64,000 nucleotides of DNA, from the NCBI RefSeq assembly GCF_009617875.1, contig NZ_BLAV01000001.1, positions 1,116,001-1,180,000 on the forward strand, in the 5' to 3' direction. The position numbers were made by a program, and so were the translations under genes. The notes beneath the pieces are model-generated. The model was not told where the DNA came from. It did no database searches and was given only the letters and a program-made list of their open reading frames with translations. Source of the DNA: Prolixibacter sp. NT017. GTDB taxonomy: Bacteria > Bacteroidota > Bacteroidia > Bacteroidales > Prolixibacteraceae. Of this stretch, positions 9,104 through 18,056 are shown piece after piece; within the stretch, counting starts at the first letter, position 1, and each line of letters begins with the position of its first letter.

Positions 9104-10156
9104 TTATGGTAAATGAATGGTACCGCCGGTGTTGTCGCGGGAAGCTCCGGTAACAGCAGAAAGACAGTTGATTTCTTGCCGGTTGGCCAATACGCCCAGG
9201 AAGGCAAAGATGAGTGCTTCCTTAAAATCGATGATCTCCTTCTCGGGAATAATGACTTCTGCTTTAGAACATGCGGCAATGCGATTCATCAACAGGGGAT
9301 TGTGTGCGCCACCTCCGGTAACCAGCATTTTTCCCGGATGGCGGATGGCCTGGCCAATTTGAATAGCAACATGTTCATAAAGCGTCCTCATTTGGTCGGG
9401 TAGCGATAGAGAACTTTTCGTCAGCAACGGAATGAGTTGGCCGTCAAGCCACTCTTTGCCCAGCGATTTGGGTGGTTTTTCTGCGTAAAAGGGCAAGTTA
9501 TTCAGCTCGTTCAGCAGAGCATTATCTACCTGTCCGCTTTTTGCGATGAGGCTATCCATATCGTATTCCTGTCCCTTTTGTTGGGCCAGATAATTGAGCA
9601 CGATGTTGGCGGGACCAATGTCGAAGGCAATGCGTTGTCCTTTTTCTTCGTATGAGATGTTGGCAAAGCCACCCAGGTTGAGACAGTACTCATAATCGCT
9701 GAAAAGAATTAGGTCGCCTACCGGGACGAGAGGAGCTCCCTGGCCCCCTAATGCTACATCCATATTCCGGAAGTCGGCAATGGTTTTAATACCGGTTTCG
9801 GCAGCGATTATCGTTCCATTTCCCAGTTGAAACGTGAACTGTTTTTCAGGCTGATGAAAAATCGTGTGACCGTGCGATGCGATGAGTTCCGGTGCCGTTT
9901 TTCCTTGCAGAAATCGGTTGATGACTTCTCCGGTATACCGTGCATATTCGTTATGAAGTAGCAAGATTTCCTGCGCTGTACTTTTTTCCGCTTCTCTCAG
10001 TTTTTTCTGCCATTCAGCAGAATAAGGAACGGTGTCGGCAGCCTCGATGACAAATGACCAGCCCGATTTGCTAAGTTCGAAACGGCACAATGCCAGGTCG
10101 ATTCCATCGAGCGAAGTGCCTGACATTAGACCTAATGCGGTAATACTTTCTTTCAT
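9104..10156 (-). CDS. anmK: Anhydro-N-acetylmuramic acid kinase
   Basis: 350 residues. The N-terminal ATP-binding segment ALGLMSGTSLDGIDLALCRF is the AnmK hallmark; ASHGHTIFHQP, LGGFANISY, AFDIGPANIVLNYL and MLVTGGGAHNPLLMNRI follow in the normal order. The enzyme opens and phosphorylates 1,6-anhydroMurNAc to MurNAc-6-phosphate during cell-wall recycling. Its ATG overlaps the stop of the upstream M23 peptidase gene by four bases (10153-10156), so the two are likely translationally coupled; both act on peptidoglycan or its fragments. Confidence 0.95.
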   Translation of the reverse strand: MKESITALGLMSGTSLDGIDLALCRFELSKSGWSFVIEAADTVPYSAEWQKKLREAEKSTAQEILLLHNEYARYTGEVINRFLQGKTAPELIASHGHTIFHQPEKQFTFQLGNGTIIAAETGIKTIADFRNMDVALGGQGAPLVPVGDLILFSDYEYCLNLGGFANISYEEKGQRIAFDIGPANIVLNYLAQQKGQEYDMDSLIAKSGQVDNALLNELNNLPFYAEKPPKSLGKEWLDGQLIPLLTKSSLSLPDQMRTLYEHVAIQIGQAIRHPGKMLVTGGGAHNPLLMNRIAACSKAEVIIPEKEIIDFKEALIFAFLGVLANRQEINCLSAVTGASRDNTGGTIHLP

Positions 10157-11871
10157 TTGTAGAAGGTTGCCGTATATACCGATTGATTTCCTTTTGCATC
10201 GGCAATCGTGAGTTTCAACTGGTGGGTTTTTCCCATTTCCAGACGGGTCGGGTCAATCGTGTAAGTTAGTAAGTCATATTTGGGATCGTAGGCAAATAGT
10301 GCCCATTTTTCGTCGATTTCGCCCCGGTAGGTTGCGATTCCCGAAAGGTTATCTTTGATTCTGAAACGGATGTGCTTTGGATTTACGAGGTGTTTGTGCT
10401 CTTTAATACTAAGCGAACGAATCGTCGGAGGAACGGTGTCCACTGCCACGCTGAAATTTCCAAAATAGCGCGGATAACCTACGATCCAGCCATCGGAATA
10501 TCCACCACCGGCGCTCCATTTCTGGCCATCCGGGTCGAGAATGACGAGCAGTGCTTTGCTTTCCAGCGAATCAGGAAGACTGTCCGGCTTAATAGACACG
10601 CGAATAGGCTTTTGTAGCGGCGTATATTTATCCTGAATTTCCTGCAAGGGGGCATAGCATCCATCGGGTGTGGCTTCTTCCTTGAAATGAAATGCCAAAT
10701 CATCATACAAGGCTTCAGCAGGTACTTTCAATTTCAGGTTATCTGCCTGAAAGTAATTGTCTTTGTCGTACGAAAATATCCGGGCGCCGTTATTCTGTCG
10801 CTGTGTACTATCGGGCGGTGTGCTTTGCACCTGGAATTCAAGTGTTGACTTATTGTCATAAGCGTCAGCGGTAATTACTTTCACCTGGTGGATCTTGTCA
10901 TCCGTGAAATCGACAATGCCGTTGTTTTTATCGATGGTGTATATGTCGAGCTTATTTCCCGGCTGGCGGAAGAGCCGATGAACCCAACGTCCGTATCGTT
11001 CGCGCTCGGCATAGTCAGCCAGGCTGTTCACGTAACGCGTTTCAGTAAAAGAGATATCGTTTATCTTAAAACCGAAGATGGTATCCTGATCGACCACCAG
11101 TAACGCGCTGTATATACCGCATTTGCTCCAGCTTGCATTCAGGTAATCGACAGCCTGTATACCAAAGGCAGTCGGACCGCTCACTTTTAAAACCGGATTT
11201 CCTTTCAGGTGATATTCCGACGAATAGTAGACGGTTGAGTATCGCTTGTGATTGTACATGCCGGTTGAAGGAAAGGAATAGGCGTAAAGCGAAATCATTT
11301 TGGGTGGCATATTGTCTTTTATCGGGAAGTGCCATTTCAAGCCGTTCTGCGGGCGCTGAGTTTGTGTGTCACGGATTTCGAAATGCAGATGCGGACCTCC
11401 TGAACTTCCTGCATTTCCCGACCAGGCAATGACATCTCCCTGTTTCACCGGAAACGAATCACGGGGAATGGTAAGGTTTACAGCAAACTGTTCACGTTTA
11501 TACTGAATTCGTCTTACATATCTTTGTAAACGTGGCATCAGGCGCTCCAGGTGGCCATACACCGAAGTGATTCCGTTTGGATGATTAATATAAACAGCAC
11601 GGCCATAGCCGGTGGGAGAGATGGCAACACGCGTAACATACCCATCAGCAACCGAATGAACCGGAACGCCTGTATGACCGCCGGTCCGCATATCGAGTCC
11701 CGAATGAAAGTGATTGGGGCGTAGTTCTCCAAAATTACCCGAAAGGGAAATCGGCGGTTTGATGGGAGGAATCAACGTCTGTGGTTCATCGGGTGGTGGA
11801 GGGGCCTCTTGACCATAAATCTGAAATGACCATATCCATAGCAGCACAAAAAGCGGGGTAAATAGCTTCAT
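10153..11871 (-). CDS. M23 family metallopeptidase (peptidoglycan endopeptidase-like)
   Basis: 572 residues with a signal peptide (MKLFTPLFVLLWIWSFQIYG). The M23/LytM domain lies near the N-terminus, residues about 45-185: HFHSGLDMRTGG supplies the HxxxD zinc ligands, and GGPHLHFEIRD gives the HxH motif, so catalytic ligands are complete. The remaining 380 residues are beta-rich and proline-rich with no motif I can name; they include a segment (VDTVPPTIRSLSIKEH) that looks like an Ig-like repeat. The enzyme is probably periplasmic or surface exposed and cuts peptide cross-links in the wall. It is the first gene of a two-gene unit with anmK. Confidence 0.88.
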   Translation of the reverse strand: MKLFTPLFVLLWIWSFQIYGQEAPPPPDEPQTLIPPIKPPISLSGNFGELRPNHFHSGLDMRTGGHTGVPVHSVADGYVTRVAISPTGYGRAVYINHPNGITSVYGHLERLMPRLQRYVRRIQYKREQFAVNLTIPRDSFPVKQGDVIAWSGNAGSSGGPHLHFEIRDTQTQRPQNGLKWHFPIKDNMPPKMISLYAYSFPSTGMYNHKRYSTVYYSSEYHLKGNPVLKVSGPTAFGIQAVDYLNASWSKCGIYSALLVVDQDTIFGFKINDISFTETRYVNSLADYAERERYGRWVHRLFRQPGNKLDIYTIDKNNGIVDFTDDKIHQVKVITADAYDNKSTLEFQVQSTPPDSTQRQNNGARIFSYDKDNYFQADNLKLKVPAEALYDDLAFHFKEEATPDGCYAPLQEIQDKYTPLQKPIRVSIKPDSLPDSLESKALLVILDPDGQKWSAGGGYSDGWIVGYPRYFGNFSVAVDTVPPTIRSLSIKEHKHLVNPKHIRFRIKDNLSGIATYRGEIDEKWALFAYDPKYDLLTYTIDPTRLEMGKTHQLKLTIADAKGNQSVYTATFYK

Positions 11872-11968
11872 TCTCTTTCCCTTTCAGTTTATCTCACGAA
11901 AATAAAAACTTTACACCGACCATACTAGTATTATGTGGAATGAAATTTTTTCGATTTGATTAAAATAT

Positions 11969-11976
11969 TAACTTTG
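11969..11976 (+). promoter_or_regulatory. Candidate promoter -7 element of the coiled-coil/zapA/rny region
   Basis: TAACTTTG matches TAnnTTTG and lies 18 bases before the ATG of the first gene, giving a very short leader. The -33 side is only a T-run. Confidence 0.35.
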
Positions 11977-11994
11977 TGTAGGAAATCCTGAAGT

Positions 11995-12288
11995 ATGACA
12001 GAACGCGAAACTGTTTTATTAGGAGAGTTTAAGGAGAAAATCGATAAGCTTATTCGGCGTTGTGAAACGTTGAAAAGTGAGAACTATCGTCTCCTGGAAG
12101 AACAGGTTCAACTCCAGGACCAAATCAGGTTGTTGAGCAGTCGCAACGAAGAGTTGGCTGAAAGAAACGAACAACTGAAATTTGCTAAGTCGTTACTGGC
12201 GTCTGATGGTCAATCGCACGATGCCCGTATCAAGATTAACCGAATAGTGCGGGAAATAGATAAGTGTATTGCTATGTTGAATAAGTAA
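11995..12288 (+). CDS. Small coiled-coil protein upstream of zapA
   Basis: 97 residues, almost entirely one coiled coil (residues about 8-65, heptads such as LKSENYRLLEEQVQLQDQIRLL). The last 25 residues, ARIKINRIVREIDKCIAMLNK, recur in small proteins found directly before zapA in Bacteroidota. No enzymatic motif. The stop is 14 bases before the zapA ATG. Position and coiled-coil character suggest a division-associated partner, comparable in layout to ZapB, but no sequence relation to ZapB is claimed. Confidence 0.75.
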   Translation: MTERETVLLGEFKEKIDKLIRRCETLKSENYRLLEEQVQLQDQIRLLSSRNEELAERNEQLKFAKSLLASDGQSHDARIKINRIVREIDKCIAMLNK

Positions 12289-12302
12289 TACCACCTGCTG
12301 AA

Positions 12303-12596
12303 ATGGAAGATAAGCTTTCAATCAATATTAATATAGCCGACCGTCGGTATCCGTTGCGAATTGACCGCAACGACGAGGAAAAGATACGGAAGGCGGCGAA
12401 AATTATTAACGACAAGGTACTGCAATACAAGCAGCGCTATGCCAATAAAGACAGCCAGGATTGTTTGTCGATGGCAACTTTGCAGTTTGTGATTCAGATG
12501 CTTGAAGTTGAGAAACGAAATGATATTTCGCCATTGGTTGAAGAACTGGAAGAACTAAACGATTTTTTAGCAGAATATCTGGAAAAGGAAAGTTAA
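12303..12596 (+). CDS. zapA: Cell division protein ZapA
   Basis: 97 residues, the usual ZapA length. The N-terminal half, SININIADRRYPLRIDRNDEEKIRKAAKIINDKV, is the conserved ZapA globular head; the C-terminal half is a dimerising helix (LQFVIQMLEVEKRNDISPLVEELEELNDFL). ZapA cross-links FtsZ protofilaments at the Z ring. It lies between the coiled-coil gene and a structured intergenic element, followed by rny. Confidence 0.9.
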   Translation: MEDKLSININIADRRYPLRIDRNDEEKIRKAAKIINDKVLQYKQRYANKDSQDCLSMATLQFVIQMLEVEKRNDISPLVEELEELNDFLAEYLEKES

Positions 12597-12599
12597 TTA

Positions 12600-12690
12600 A
12601 GTCAGTTTAATTAATGATATTTGCCCGCATTTTGTCTTCTTTCAATTAAGGAATTTGATTGAGAGAAGTTGAAATTGCGGGTTTTTTGGT
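12600..12690 (+). ncRNA. Putative 6S-like RNA (ssrS candidate) between zapA and rny
   Basis: The 121-base gap contains one long imperfect hairpin: GC-rich ends CCCGCA (12624-12629) and TGCGGG (12676-12681), an internal bubble, then CTTCT and TCAAT paired with ATTGA and AGAAG, closed by a small loop. Six T follow (12682-12687), as at an intrinsic terminator. A long hairpin with an interior bubble in this position fits a 6S RNA; 6S RNAs are often linked to zapA in other bacteria. It is short for a 6S RNA, so a simple terminator of the zapA transcript is the main alternative. Ends are approximate. Confidence 0.4.
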
Positions 12691-12717
12691 AAAATTGAAC
12701 TATTAATAAATTGTGAC

Positions 12718-14274
12718 ATGACAATGACAATCATAGCTGGTGTTATTGGCTTAATATTAGGAGGAGTGATTTCCTACTATGTTTGGGACAAGGCACTTAA
12801 GAAAAAGAAAAACAAACTCATCGGCGAGGCCGAAGCCAAGGCCGAGATGCTGAAGGAGAAGAAGATGCTCCAGGCAAAAGAAAAATTTATTCAGCTCAAG
12901 TCGGAGCACGAAAAGTATATCAACGAGAAAAATCAGCGGATTACCGGTGCTGAGAACAAACTGAAACAGCGCGAAAGCACTTTCCTGCAACGCAAAGAAG
13001 AGTTGCAGCGTAAAGTGAAGGAATTTGAAACTACCCGGAAAGAGGTAGAGGTAATTCGCGAGAATCTGAGCGCTCAGATGGAAATGGTTGAGCAGAAGAG
13101 TGAAGAGCTGGACAAAATGCACAAACAGCAGGTGGAACAACTGGAATCGATTTCCGGTTTGTCTGCTGAAGAAGCAAAAGCTCAATTGACCGACTCACTG
13201 AAAAATGAGGCCAAAACCGAGGCAATGTCGTACATCCAGGAAATTATGGATGAAGCCAAGATGACTGCCAATAAGGAGGCCAAAAAGATTGTTATCAAAT
13301 CTATTCAGCGGGTTGCCACTGAAACAGCTGTGGAAAATTCAGTTACCATCTTCCACATCGAGAACGACGAAATCAAAGGTCGTATTATCGGTCGTGAAGG
13401 ACGTAACATCCGAGCGTTGGAAGCAGCTACCGGTGTTGAAATTATTGTCGATGATACGCCGGAAGCCATTGTACTTTCAGCGTTCGATCCGGTACGCCGC
13501 GAAATTGCCCGTTTGGCATTGCACCAACTGGTAACAGACGGACGTATTCACCCGGCCCGCATTGAAGAGGTCGTGAACAAGGTGAAGAAGCAGATTGAAG
13601 AGGAGATTATCGAGACTGGAAAACGGACTTGTATCGACCTGGGTATTCACGGAATGCATCCCGAGTTGATTCGTTTGATCGGTAAAATGAAATATCGTTC
13701 GTCTTACGGACAGAACCTGTTGCAGCACTCGCGCGAAACCGCCAACCTGTGTGCCATCATGGCTTCTGAGCTTGGGTTGAACCCGAAACAGGCCAAGCGT
13801 GCCGGACTGTTGCACGATATTGGTAAAGTGCCGGATGACGAGCCGGAATTGCCACACGCTATTCTAGGTATGAAGCTGGCCGAAAAATACAAAGAGAAGC
13901 CGCTTGTGACCAATGCCATTGGTGCTCACCACGACGAGATTGAGATGACCAGCTTGCTGGCACCAATCGTTCAGGTTTGTGACGCGATTTCAGGTGCTCG
14001 TCCGGGTGCCCGTCGTGAAGCTGTTGAGTCGTACATCAAGCGTCTGAAGGACTTGGAAGCTATGGCGCTTGCATATCCGGGTGTTATGAAAACTTATGCA
14101 ATCCAGGCCGGTCGTGAGTTGCGCGTGATTGTGGGAAGTGACAAGCTGACTGATAAGGAGGCTGAAGAGCTTTCGTACGATATCGCCAAGAAAATCCAGG
14201 ATGAAATGACGTATCCCGGACAGGTGAAAATCACGGTGATTCGTGAAACACGTGCAGTGAATTATGCGAAATAA
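12718..14274 (+). CDS. rny: Ribonuclease Y
   Basis: 518 residues, the normal RNase Y length. Order of parts: N-terminal membrane anchor ([22 protein letters not shown]), long coiled coil (residues about 30-195), KH RNA-binding domain with [22 protein letters not shown] (about 217-245), then the HD phosphodiesterase domain with [15 protein letters not shown] and AHHDEIE. It is a membrane-bound endoribonuclease that starts mRNA decay. It follows zapA and the hairpin, and ends at a strong bidirectional terminator. Confidence 0.97.
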   Translation: MTMTIIAGVIGLILGGVISYYVWDKALKKKKNKLIGEAEAKAEMLKEKKMLQAKEKFIQLKSEHEKYINEKNQRITGAENKLKQRESTFLQRKEELQRKVKEFETTRKEVEVIRENLSAQMEMVEQKSEELDKMHKQQVEQLESISGLSAEEAKAQLTDSLKNEAKTEAMSYIQEIMDEAKMTANKEAKKIVIKSIQRVATETAVENSVTIFHIENDEIKGRIIGREGRNIRALEAATGVEIIVDDTPEAIVLSAFDPVRREIARLALHQLVTDGRIHPARIEEVVNKVKKQIEEEIIETGKRTCIDLGIHGMHPELIRLIGKMKYRSSYGQNLLQHSRETANLCAIMASELGLNPKQAKRAGLLHDIGKVPDDEPELPHAILGMKLAEKYKEKPLVTNAIGAHHDEIEMTSLLAPIVQVCDAISGARPGARREAVESYIKRLKDLEAMALAYPGVMKTYAIQAGRELRVIVGSDKLTDKEAEELSYDIAKKIQDEMTYPGQVKITVIRETRAVNYAK

Positions 14275-14291
14275 GTAACAATACCAGATAC

Positions 14292-14326
14292 AAAAAAGAG
14301 CTTCGAATTTTCGAAGCTCTTTTTTT
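14292..14326. terminator. Bidirectional terminator between rny and the SirB1-like gene
   Basis: Stem AGAGCTTCGAA / TTCGAAGCTCT (14298-14320) with an A-run on one side and a T-run on the other. The T-run overlaps the stop codon of the convergent minus-strand gene. Confidence 0.9.
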
Positions 14327-15185
14327 ATGCGGTGATAATCTCTTTTAATACATCCAGCTGTTTTATTTTCTCTTCATCGCCTGTTGCCCGGTAGGCATCC
14401 TGCAAACTATCAATGAGTCCTTTCAGACAAAAACGGTCGTCCATCATAATGTCCGAACCCATTTCCAATTGCTGTCGACTCAGATAGTAATCCATCTCCT
14501 TGTGACCAATGATGGCTCCTTTGTTTGCCGGATTGATGTAGAAAAGGATCGGAGAAGACGTGGTGCCAAAAGCTTCCTTCGACATCTCCGGATCGTAATA
14601 GCCCAAAAACAATACCCGCTTCAAATTCAAATGATAAATCGGTAATTGCAGTTTCCGGGCTATCAGGCAATAGAATAAGGTCAGCGTGGACGGATTTCCC
14701 TTTCTTGATGAAAGTAAATCGTTGATAAAGCAGTTTTGCGGCGCGCCAAAATTAGCCACATTTAAATCGAAATGATACAGTTCGAAAAGCACATGATTCA
14801 GGATGGTGGTTTTTTCGAGCGAAGTCAACGACTCATTCATCTCGAGCCACGCATCTGTGACAATTTGCTGCACCTGGGTCTCCACGTCTTTCGAGTCCAG
14901 ATCGGGATACTGAATTTGACTCACAATGATCCAGCCGTCCAGAAAGGAGGGGAGTTCCGATTCATTCCACTTTCTCAGACGGTCAGCTACTTTGCGGAAC
15001 CGGAGGTGCGCAATCACTTTTTCCAGCCGATCCTGTTGTTGAAGGGTGTTGGCATTTTCCCAGGCTATTTCCAACTCGGGAATTAACAATGGGTCAATTT
15101 CCATCAACTCCTGTAGCACTGCTTCATAAACCGTTTTTTCCGGGTCTTCCAGCAGCGAAATCATGGCCTGTAACTGCTTATCCAT
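14325..15185 (-). CDS. SirB1-like transglutaminase-fold protein
   Basis: 286 residues. The central part (about residues 130-200) reads FGAPQNCFINDLLSSRKGNPSTLTLFYCLIARKLQLPIYHLNL, which matches the SirB1/Transglut_core2 pattern of a short linker, R(R/K)G(I/N)P, and a following helix. The N-terminal 100 residues are helical with HEAT-like character. No classic Cys-His-Asp triad is obvious, so protease or transglutaminase activity should not be assumed. Its ATG is 9 bases after the nucleoside phosphorylase stop, so the two form an operon. Confidence 0.7.
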   Translation of the reverse strand: MDKQLQAMISLLEDPEKTVYEAVLQELMEIDPLLIPELEIAWENANTLQQQDRLEKVIAHLRFRKVADRLRKWNESELPSFLDGWIIVSQIQYPDLDSKDVETQVQQIVTDAWLEMNESLTSLEKTTILNHVLFELYHFDLNVANFGAPQNCFINDLLSSRKGNPSTLTLFYCLIARKLQLPIYHLNLKRVLFLGYYDPEMSKEAFGTTSSPILFYINPANKGAIIGHKEMDYYLSRQQLEMGSDIMMDDRFCLKGLIDSLQDAYRATGDEEKIKQLDVLKEIITA

Positions 15186-15194
15186 TGTTCGGAT

Positions 15195-16070
15195 TTACAT
15201 AACAATTCGTTCAAGCACGGTTTCCACCAGGTTTTTAATCACTGGTTTATAGTTTTCATTCGCTTCTCGCGTTACGCGGTTCGCAATGATGGCACAAATA
15301 GTGAGGGCGTGGTGACCCAGCAGATGGCTCAGTCCGTAAATGGCCGAGCACTCCATTTCGTAGTTGGTTATCTTCATTCCGTTAAAACGGAAAGACTCAA
15401 TTTTGTCGTTCAATTCCGGATCAGCGGTCGGCAGACGAAGCTCGCGGCCTTGCGGACCATAAAATCCCGGTGCCGAAATAGTTACTCCCGGTACCATATC
15501 TTCCCCGACAATCTTCCTGAAAAGCTCCGAATCGCTTTCGACTACGTACGGTGAAGTCAACAGCGGGTTCCAACTCGTGTGTTCTTTAAAAGCTTTTTCG
15601 AATTCGACATCGGCAAAAGTTTCACGTCCGGCGTAAAAGTTCATCAAACCGTCGAAACCAATGGCGCGCTGCGAAGCAACATAGCTGTTAACGGGAATAT
15701 CGCCCTGAAGTGCACCCGATGTGCCAATCCGAACAATGTTCAACGCCGTATGCTCTTCTTTGATGGTACGGGTTTCCAAATCGATATTCACCAGCGCATC
15801 CAGCTCATTTACTACAATGTCGATATTATCGGTTCCGATTCCCGTCGATAAAGCGGTAATCCGCTTGCCGCGAAATGTGCCGGTAGCCGATACAAATTCC
15901 CGGTTCTCGGATGTCGATTCAATGTTATCGAAAAATGAGGAAACCAGCTTCACACGTCCCGGATCTCCCACTAAAATGATGTTTTCTGCAAGATTCTCAG
16001 GTTTGAGGTGTAGATGAAAAATAGTCCCGTCGGGATTGATAATAAGCTCAGATGCTTTTATTTTTTTCAT
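15195..16070 (-). CDS. Nucleoside phosphorylase (uridine phosphorylase-like)
   Basis: 291 residues from the ATG at 16070. Phosphate-binding and family segments of the NP-I (PNP/UDP) family are visible: VGDPGRVKLVSSFF near residue 33, TALSTGIGTDNIDIVVNEL, VRIGTSGALQGDIPVNSYV and the nucleoside-binding MKITNYEMECSAIYGLSHLLGH. It should split a nucleoside into free base and (deoxy)ribose-1-phosphate. Uridine is the best guess, but specificity is uncertain. An upstream in-frame TTG at 16082 is less likely as start because the promoter at 16097-16128 would leave almost no leader. Confidence 0.88.
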   Translation of the reverse strand: MKKIKASELIINPDGTIFHLHLKPENLAENIILVGDPGRVKLVSSFFDNIESTSENREFVSATGTFRGKRITALSTGIGTDNIDIVVNELDALVNIDLETRTIKEEHTALNIVRIGTSGALQGDIPVNSYVASQRAIGFDGLMNFYAGRETFADVEFEKAFKEHTSWNPLLTSPYVVESDSELFRKIVGEDMVPGVTISAPGFYGPQGRELRLPTADPELNDKIESFRFNGMKITNYEMECSAIYGLSHLLGHHALTICAIIANRVTREANENYKPVIKNLVETVLERIVM

Positions 16071-16096
16071 AGATTTGTTCAAAATTGTTATATATC

Positions 16097-16128
16097 CAAA
16101 ACTATCGAAAAATAATCATAATTTCAAA
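16097..16128 (-). promoter_or_regulatory. Bacteroidota-type promoter of the nucleoside phosphorylase operon
   Basis: On the minus strand TTTG (16125-16128), 20 bases, then TAGTTTTG (16097-16104). Both elements and their spacing fit the sigma-ABfr consensus. The expected start site lies about 20 bases before the ATG. Confidence 0.6.
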
Positions 16129-16222
16129 GCCACGAATTACCTGCTTTTTCAGTATTTTTTGACTGACCTGACCATTTTTCGTTTCAAACAGAAATTTCAA
16201 ACTAATCACTTAAAATAACCGT

Positions 16223-17035
16223 ATGAATTTTAAACGATCCTATCTTATTCTTGCTGCTATTGTTGTTGTCGTTGTTGTTTTTTTCAGTAGTAGTATGTTT
16301 TTTACTATCGAACCTGGCGAACGCGCCGTTATCTTCCGGAAGTTTTCGACGGGATTGGATAAGGAACATGTCTATCTCCCCGGATTCCATATGATTGCTC
16401 CCTGGAACAAACTCTTCGTTTATGACGTGAAGGAAAAGAAGCGTGAAGAAACAATGGACGTGCTCGATAAAAATGGTTTGTCCATCAAAATGGACGTTTC
16501 CATTCGTTTCAATCCGGTTCATAATCGCATTGGATACCTGCACGAAACCTTCGGTAAGGACTACATTGACCAGCTGATTATTCCTGAAATTCGTTCAACT
16601 GTCAGGCGCGTAGCGGGCCGCTACACTGCCGAGGAGATTTATTCGACCAAACGGTCAGAGGTGGAGTCCGCTATTATCGATGAAGCCCGGAAAGTGATGG
16701 AGCAAAATAACATCGACTTACGTGCTCTGTTGATTCGCTCCATTAATCTGCCTAACGAGATTAAAATGGCGATTGAAAGCAAGCTGAAACAGGAGCAGGA
16801 AGCGCTGGCTTATCAATTCCGTCTGGAGAAAGAGAAAAGCGAAGCTGAACGGAAACGGATTCAGGCTGAAGGTATCGCCGCGTACAACGATATCATCAAT
16901 AAATCGTTGACGGATAAAATATTGAAGCAGCGCGGTATTGAGGCGACGTTGGAATTGGCTAATTCACAAAACTCCAAGGTGATTGTGATTGGTGCCGGAG
17001 ATAACGGTCTGCCGTTGATTTTGAACAATAACTAA
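16223..17035 (+). CDS. Prohibitin-family (SPFH/band 7) membrane protein
   Basis: 270 residues. One N-terminal membrane anchor (YLILAAIVVVVVVFFSSSMFF), then the SPFH domain: EPGERAVIFRKFSTG, GFHMIAPWN, LDKNGLSIKMDVSIRFNP, and a long C-terminal coiled coil (KQEQEALAYQFRLEKEKSEAERKRIQAEG). Prohibitins form large membrane-bound rings and often control membrane proteases; no HflC or protease partner lies next to it. Length and order agree with bacterial prohibitin homologues. Confidence 0.88.
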   Translation: MNFKRSYLILAAIVVVVVVFFSSSMFFTIEPGERAVIFRKFSTGLDKEHVYLPGFHMIAPWNKLFVYDVKEKKREETMDVLDKNGLSIKMDVSIRFNPVHNRIGYLHETFGKDYIDQLIIPEIRSTVRRVAGRYTAEEIYSTKRSEVESAIIDEARKVMEQNNIDLRALLIRSINLPNEIKMAIESKLKQEQEALAYQFRLEKEKSEAERKRIQAEGIAAYNDIINKSLTDKILKQRGIEATLELANSQNSKVIVIGAGDNGLPLILNNN

Positions 17036-17049
17036 TCGGTCGATTTCTG

Positions 17050-17079
17050 TTGATGCTTAGCGGCGAAAGATTAATTTTG
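17050..17079 (+). promoter_or_regulatory. Bacteroidota-type promoter of the DUF4293 gene
   Basis: TTG (17050-17052), 19 bases, then TAATTTTG (17072-17079). The expected start site is about 10 bases before the ATG at 17097. Confidence 0.55.
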
Positions 17080-17096
17080 CAGGAAAAAGAATAACC

Positions 17097-17561
17097 ATGT
17101 TACAACGAATACAGTCCATTTATCTGTTGGGAGCACTGTTGTTAATAGTGGCCCTGTTTTTTGTGCCGTTTGCCGAAATAGTCGGGAGCGACGGTTCTAT
17201 TTACGTTTTCGACAAAGCGGGAATTTACCTGCAGGGAGCCAAAGACCCGGAGATTCTCTACGGCGGTCTTGCTATTCAGGTTTTCCTGGGAATTATTGTG
17301 CTGGTGAACCTGGTTACTATTTTCTCCTTCAAGAAACGGATTCGTCAGATTCGGCTGTCGGTTTTCAATATCCTGCTGATGATTGGCTTGTCGGGCGTTA
17401 TCTACTATTTCGCATCGCACAGCGCCAAACTGCTCGGTGGAAAATTCAGCTTTGAACCCAGCCTGGTGATGCCCTTGATCGCTGTGGTGCTGACATACCT
17501 GGCTATTCGCAGCATTGGCCGCGACGAGGCGCTGGTCCGCTCCATCGACCGCATTCGTTAG
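17097..17561 (+). CDS. DUF4293 family membrane protein
   Basis: 154 residues, four predicted membrane helices (about residues 7-27, 60-80, 88-107, 118-138). It opens with MLQRIQSIYLLGALLLIVALFF, the characteristic start of DUF4293 proteins, which are widespread in Bacteroidota and have no known function. The gene has its own promoter and is followed by a terminator-like hairpin and a tandem-repeat array. Confidence 0.8.
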   Translation: MLQRIQSIYLLGALLLIVALFFVPFAEIVGSDGSIYVFDKAGIYLQGAKDPEILYGGLAIQVFLGIIVLVNLVTIFSFKKRIRQIRLSVFNILLMIGLSGVIYYFASHSAKLLGGKFSFEPSLVMPLIAVVLTYLAIRSIGRDEALVRSIDRIR

Positions 17562-17584
17562 CCGGCAGTTCTCCACAGAAAAGC

Positions 17585-17655
17585 AAAAACAGCTGTTTTA
17601 GTCCTTTTACTTGCGCACTTGCAGGTAGAACGAGGATTGGAGCAGCTGTTTTTTT
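17585..17655 (+). terminator. Long-loop terminator-like hairpin after the DUF4293 gene
   Basis: AAAAACAGCTG (17585-17595) can pair with CAGCTGTTTTT (17643-17653), ending in a T-run. The loop is 47 bases, longer than usual, so confidence is moderate. Confidence 0.5.
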
Positions 17656-17932
17656 GTCCGAAAATATGCCGGGCCAATGTGTTTTGGTGTTATTCCGAAC
17701 AGAATATGTCTGAGCAAGTATGTTTTGGCGTTATTCTGGATAGAATACGTCTGAGCAAACATGTTTTGGCGTTATTCTGAACAGAATACGTCTGAGCAAG
17801 TATGTTTTGGCATTATTTTGAATAGAATGTGGTTGAGCAAATGTGTTTTGGCGTTATTCTTAACCGAATATGTCTGAGCAAACATGTTTTAGGATTATTC
17901 TGAATGGAAGATACCCGTTCAAACATGTTTTT
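17656..17932. repeat. 41-bp tandem repeat array (six units plus partial ends)
   Basis: Units start at 17680, 17721, 17762, 17803, 17844 and 17885, all exactly 41 bases, with a degenerate half unit before and TGTTTTT after. Each unit begins TGTTTTGGCGTTATTC. Most units contain the inverted repeat ATTCTG-AA-CAGAAT or a near copy. The units diverge by a few substitutions but no indels; the last is the most diverged. The array lies between convergent genes and has no sustained reading frame, because 41 is not a multiple of 3. Confidence 0.9.
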
Positions 17933-17977
17933 GAGGTAATACTTTTATGTTTCGGCGCAGACGGCTTGTTTCCGACG

Positions 17978-18002
17978 AAAAAAAAGGAGGCAACGGGCCT
18001 CC
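17978..18002 (-). terminator. Terminator of the pyrB-pyrI-GAF operon
   Basis: On the minus strand GGAGGC, loop CCGTT, GCCTCC, then a run of eight T. Confidence 0.85.
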
Positions 18003-18056
18003 TTCATTTCGGGTAAAATTCTATTTTTTTTTTCAGGACCGAATCCGGTCAGCTCG

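Noticed and set aside
17656..17932. Possible CRISPR array
   Set aside because: Units are contiguous, with no unique spacers between repeats, and there are no cas genes. The same holds for the arrays at 31.4 and 58.6 kb.
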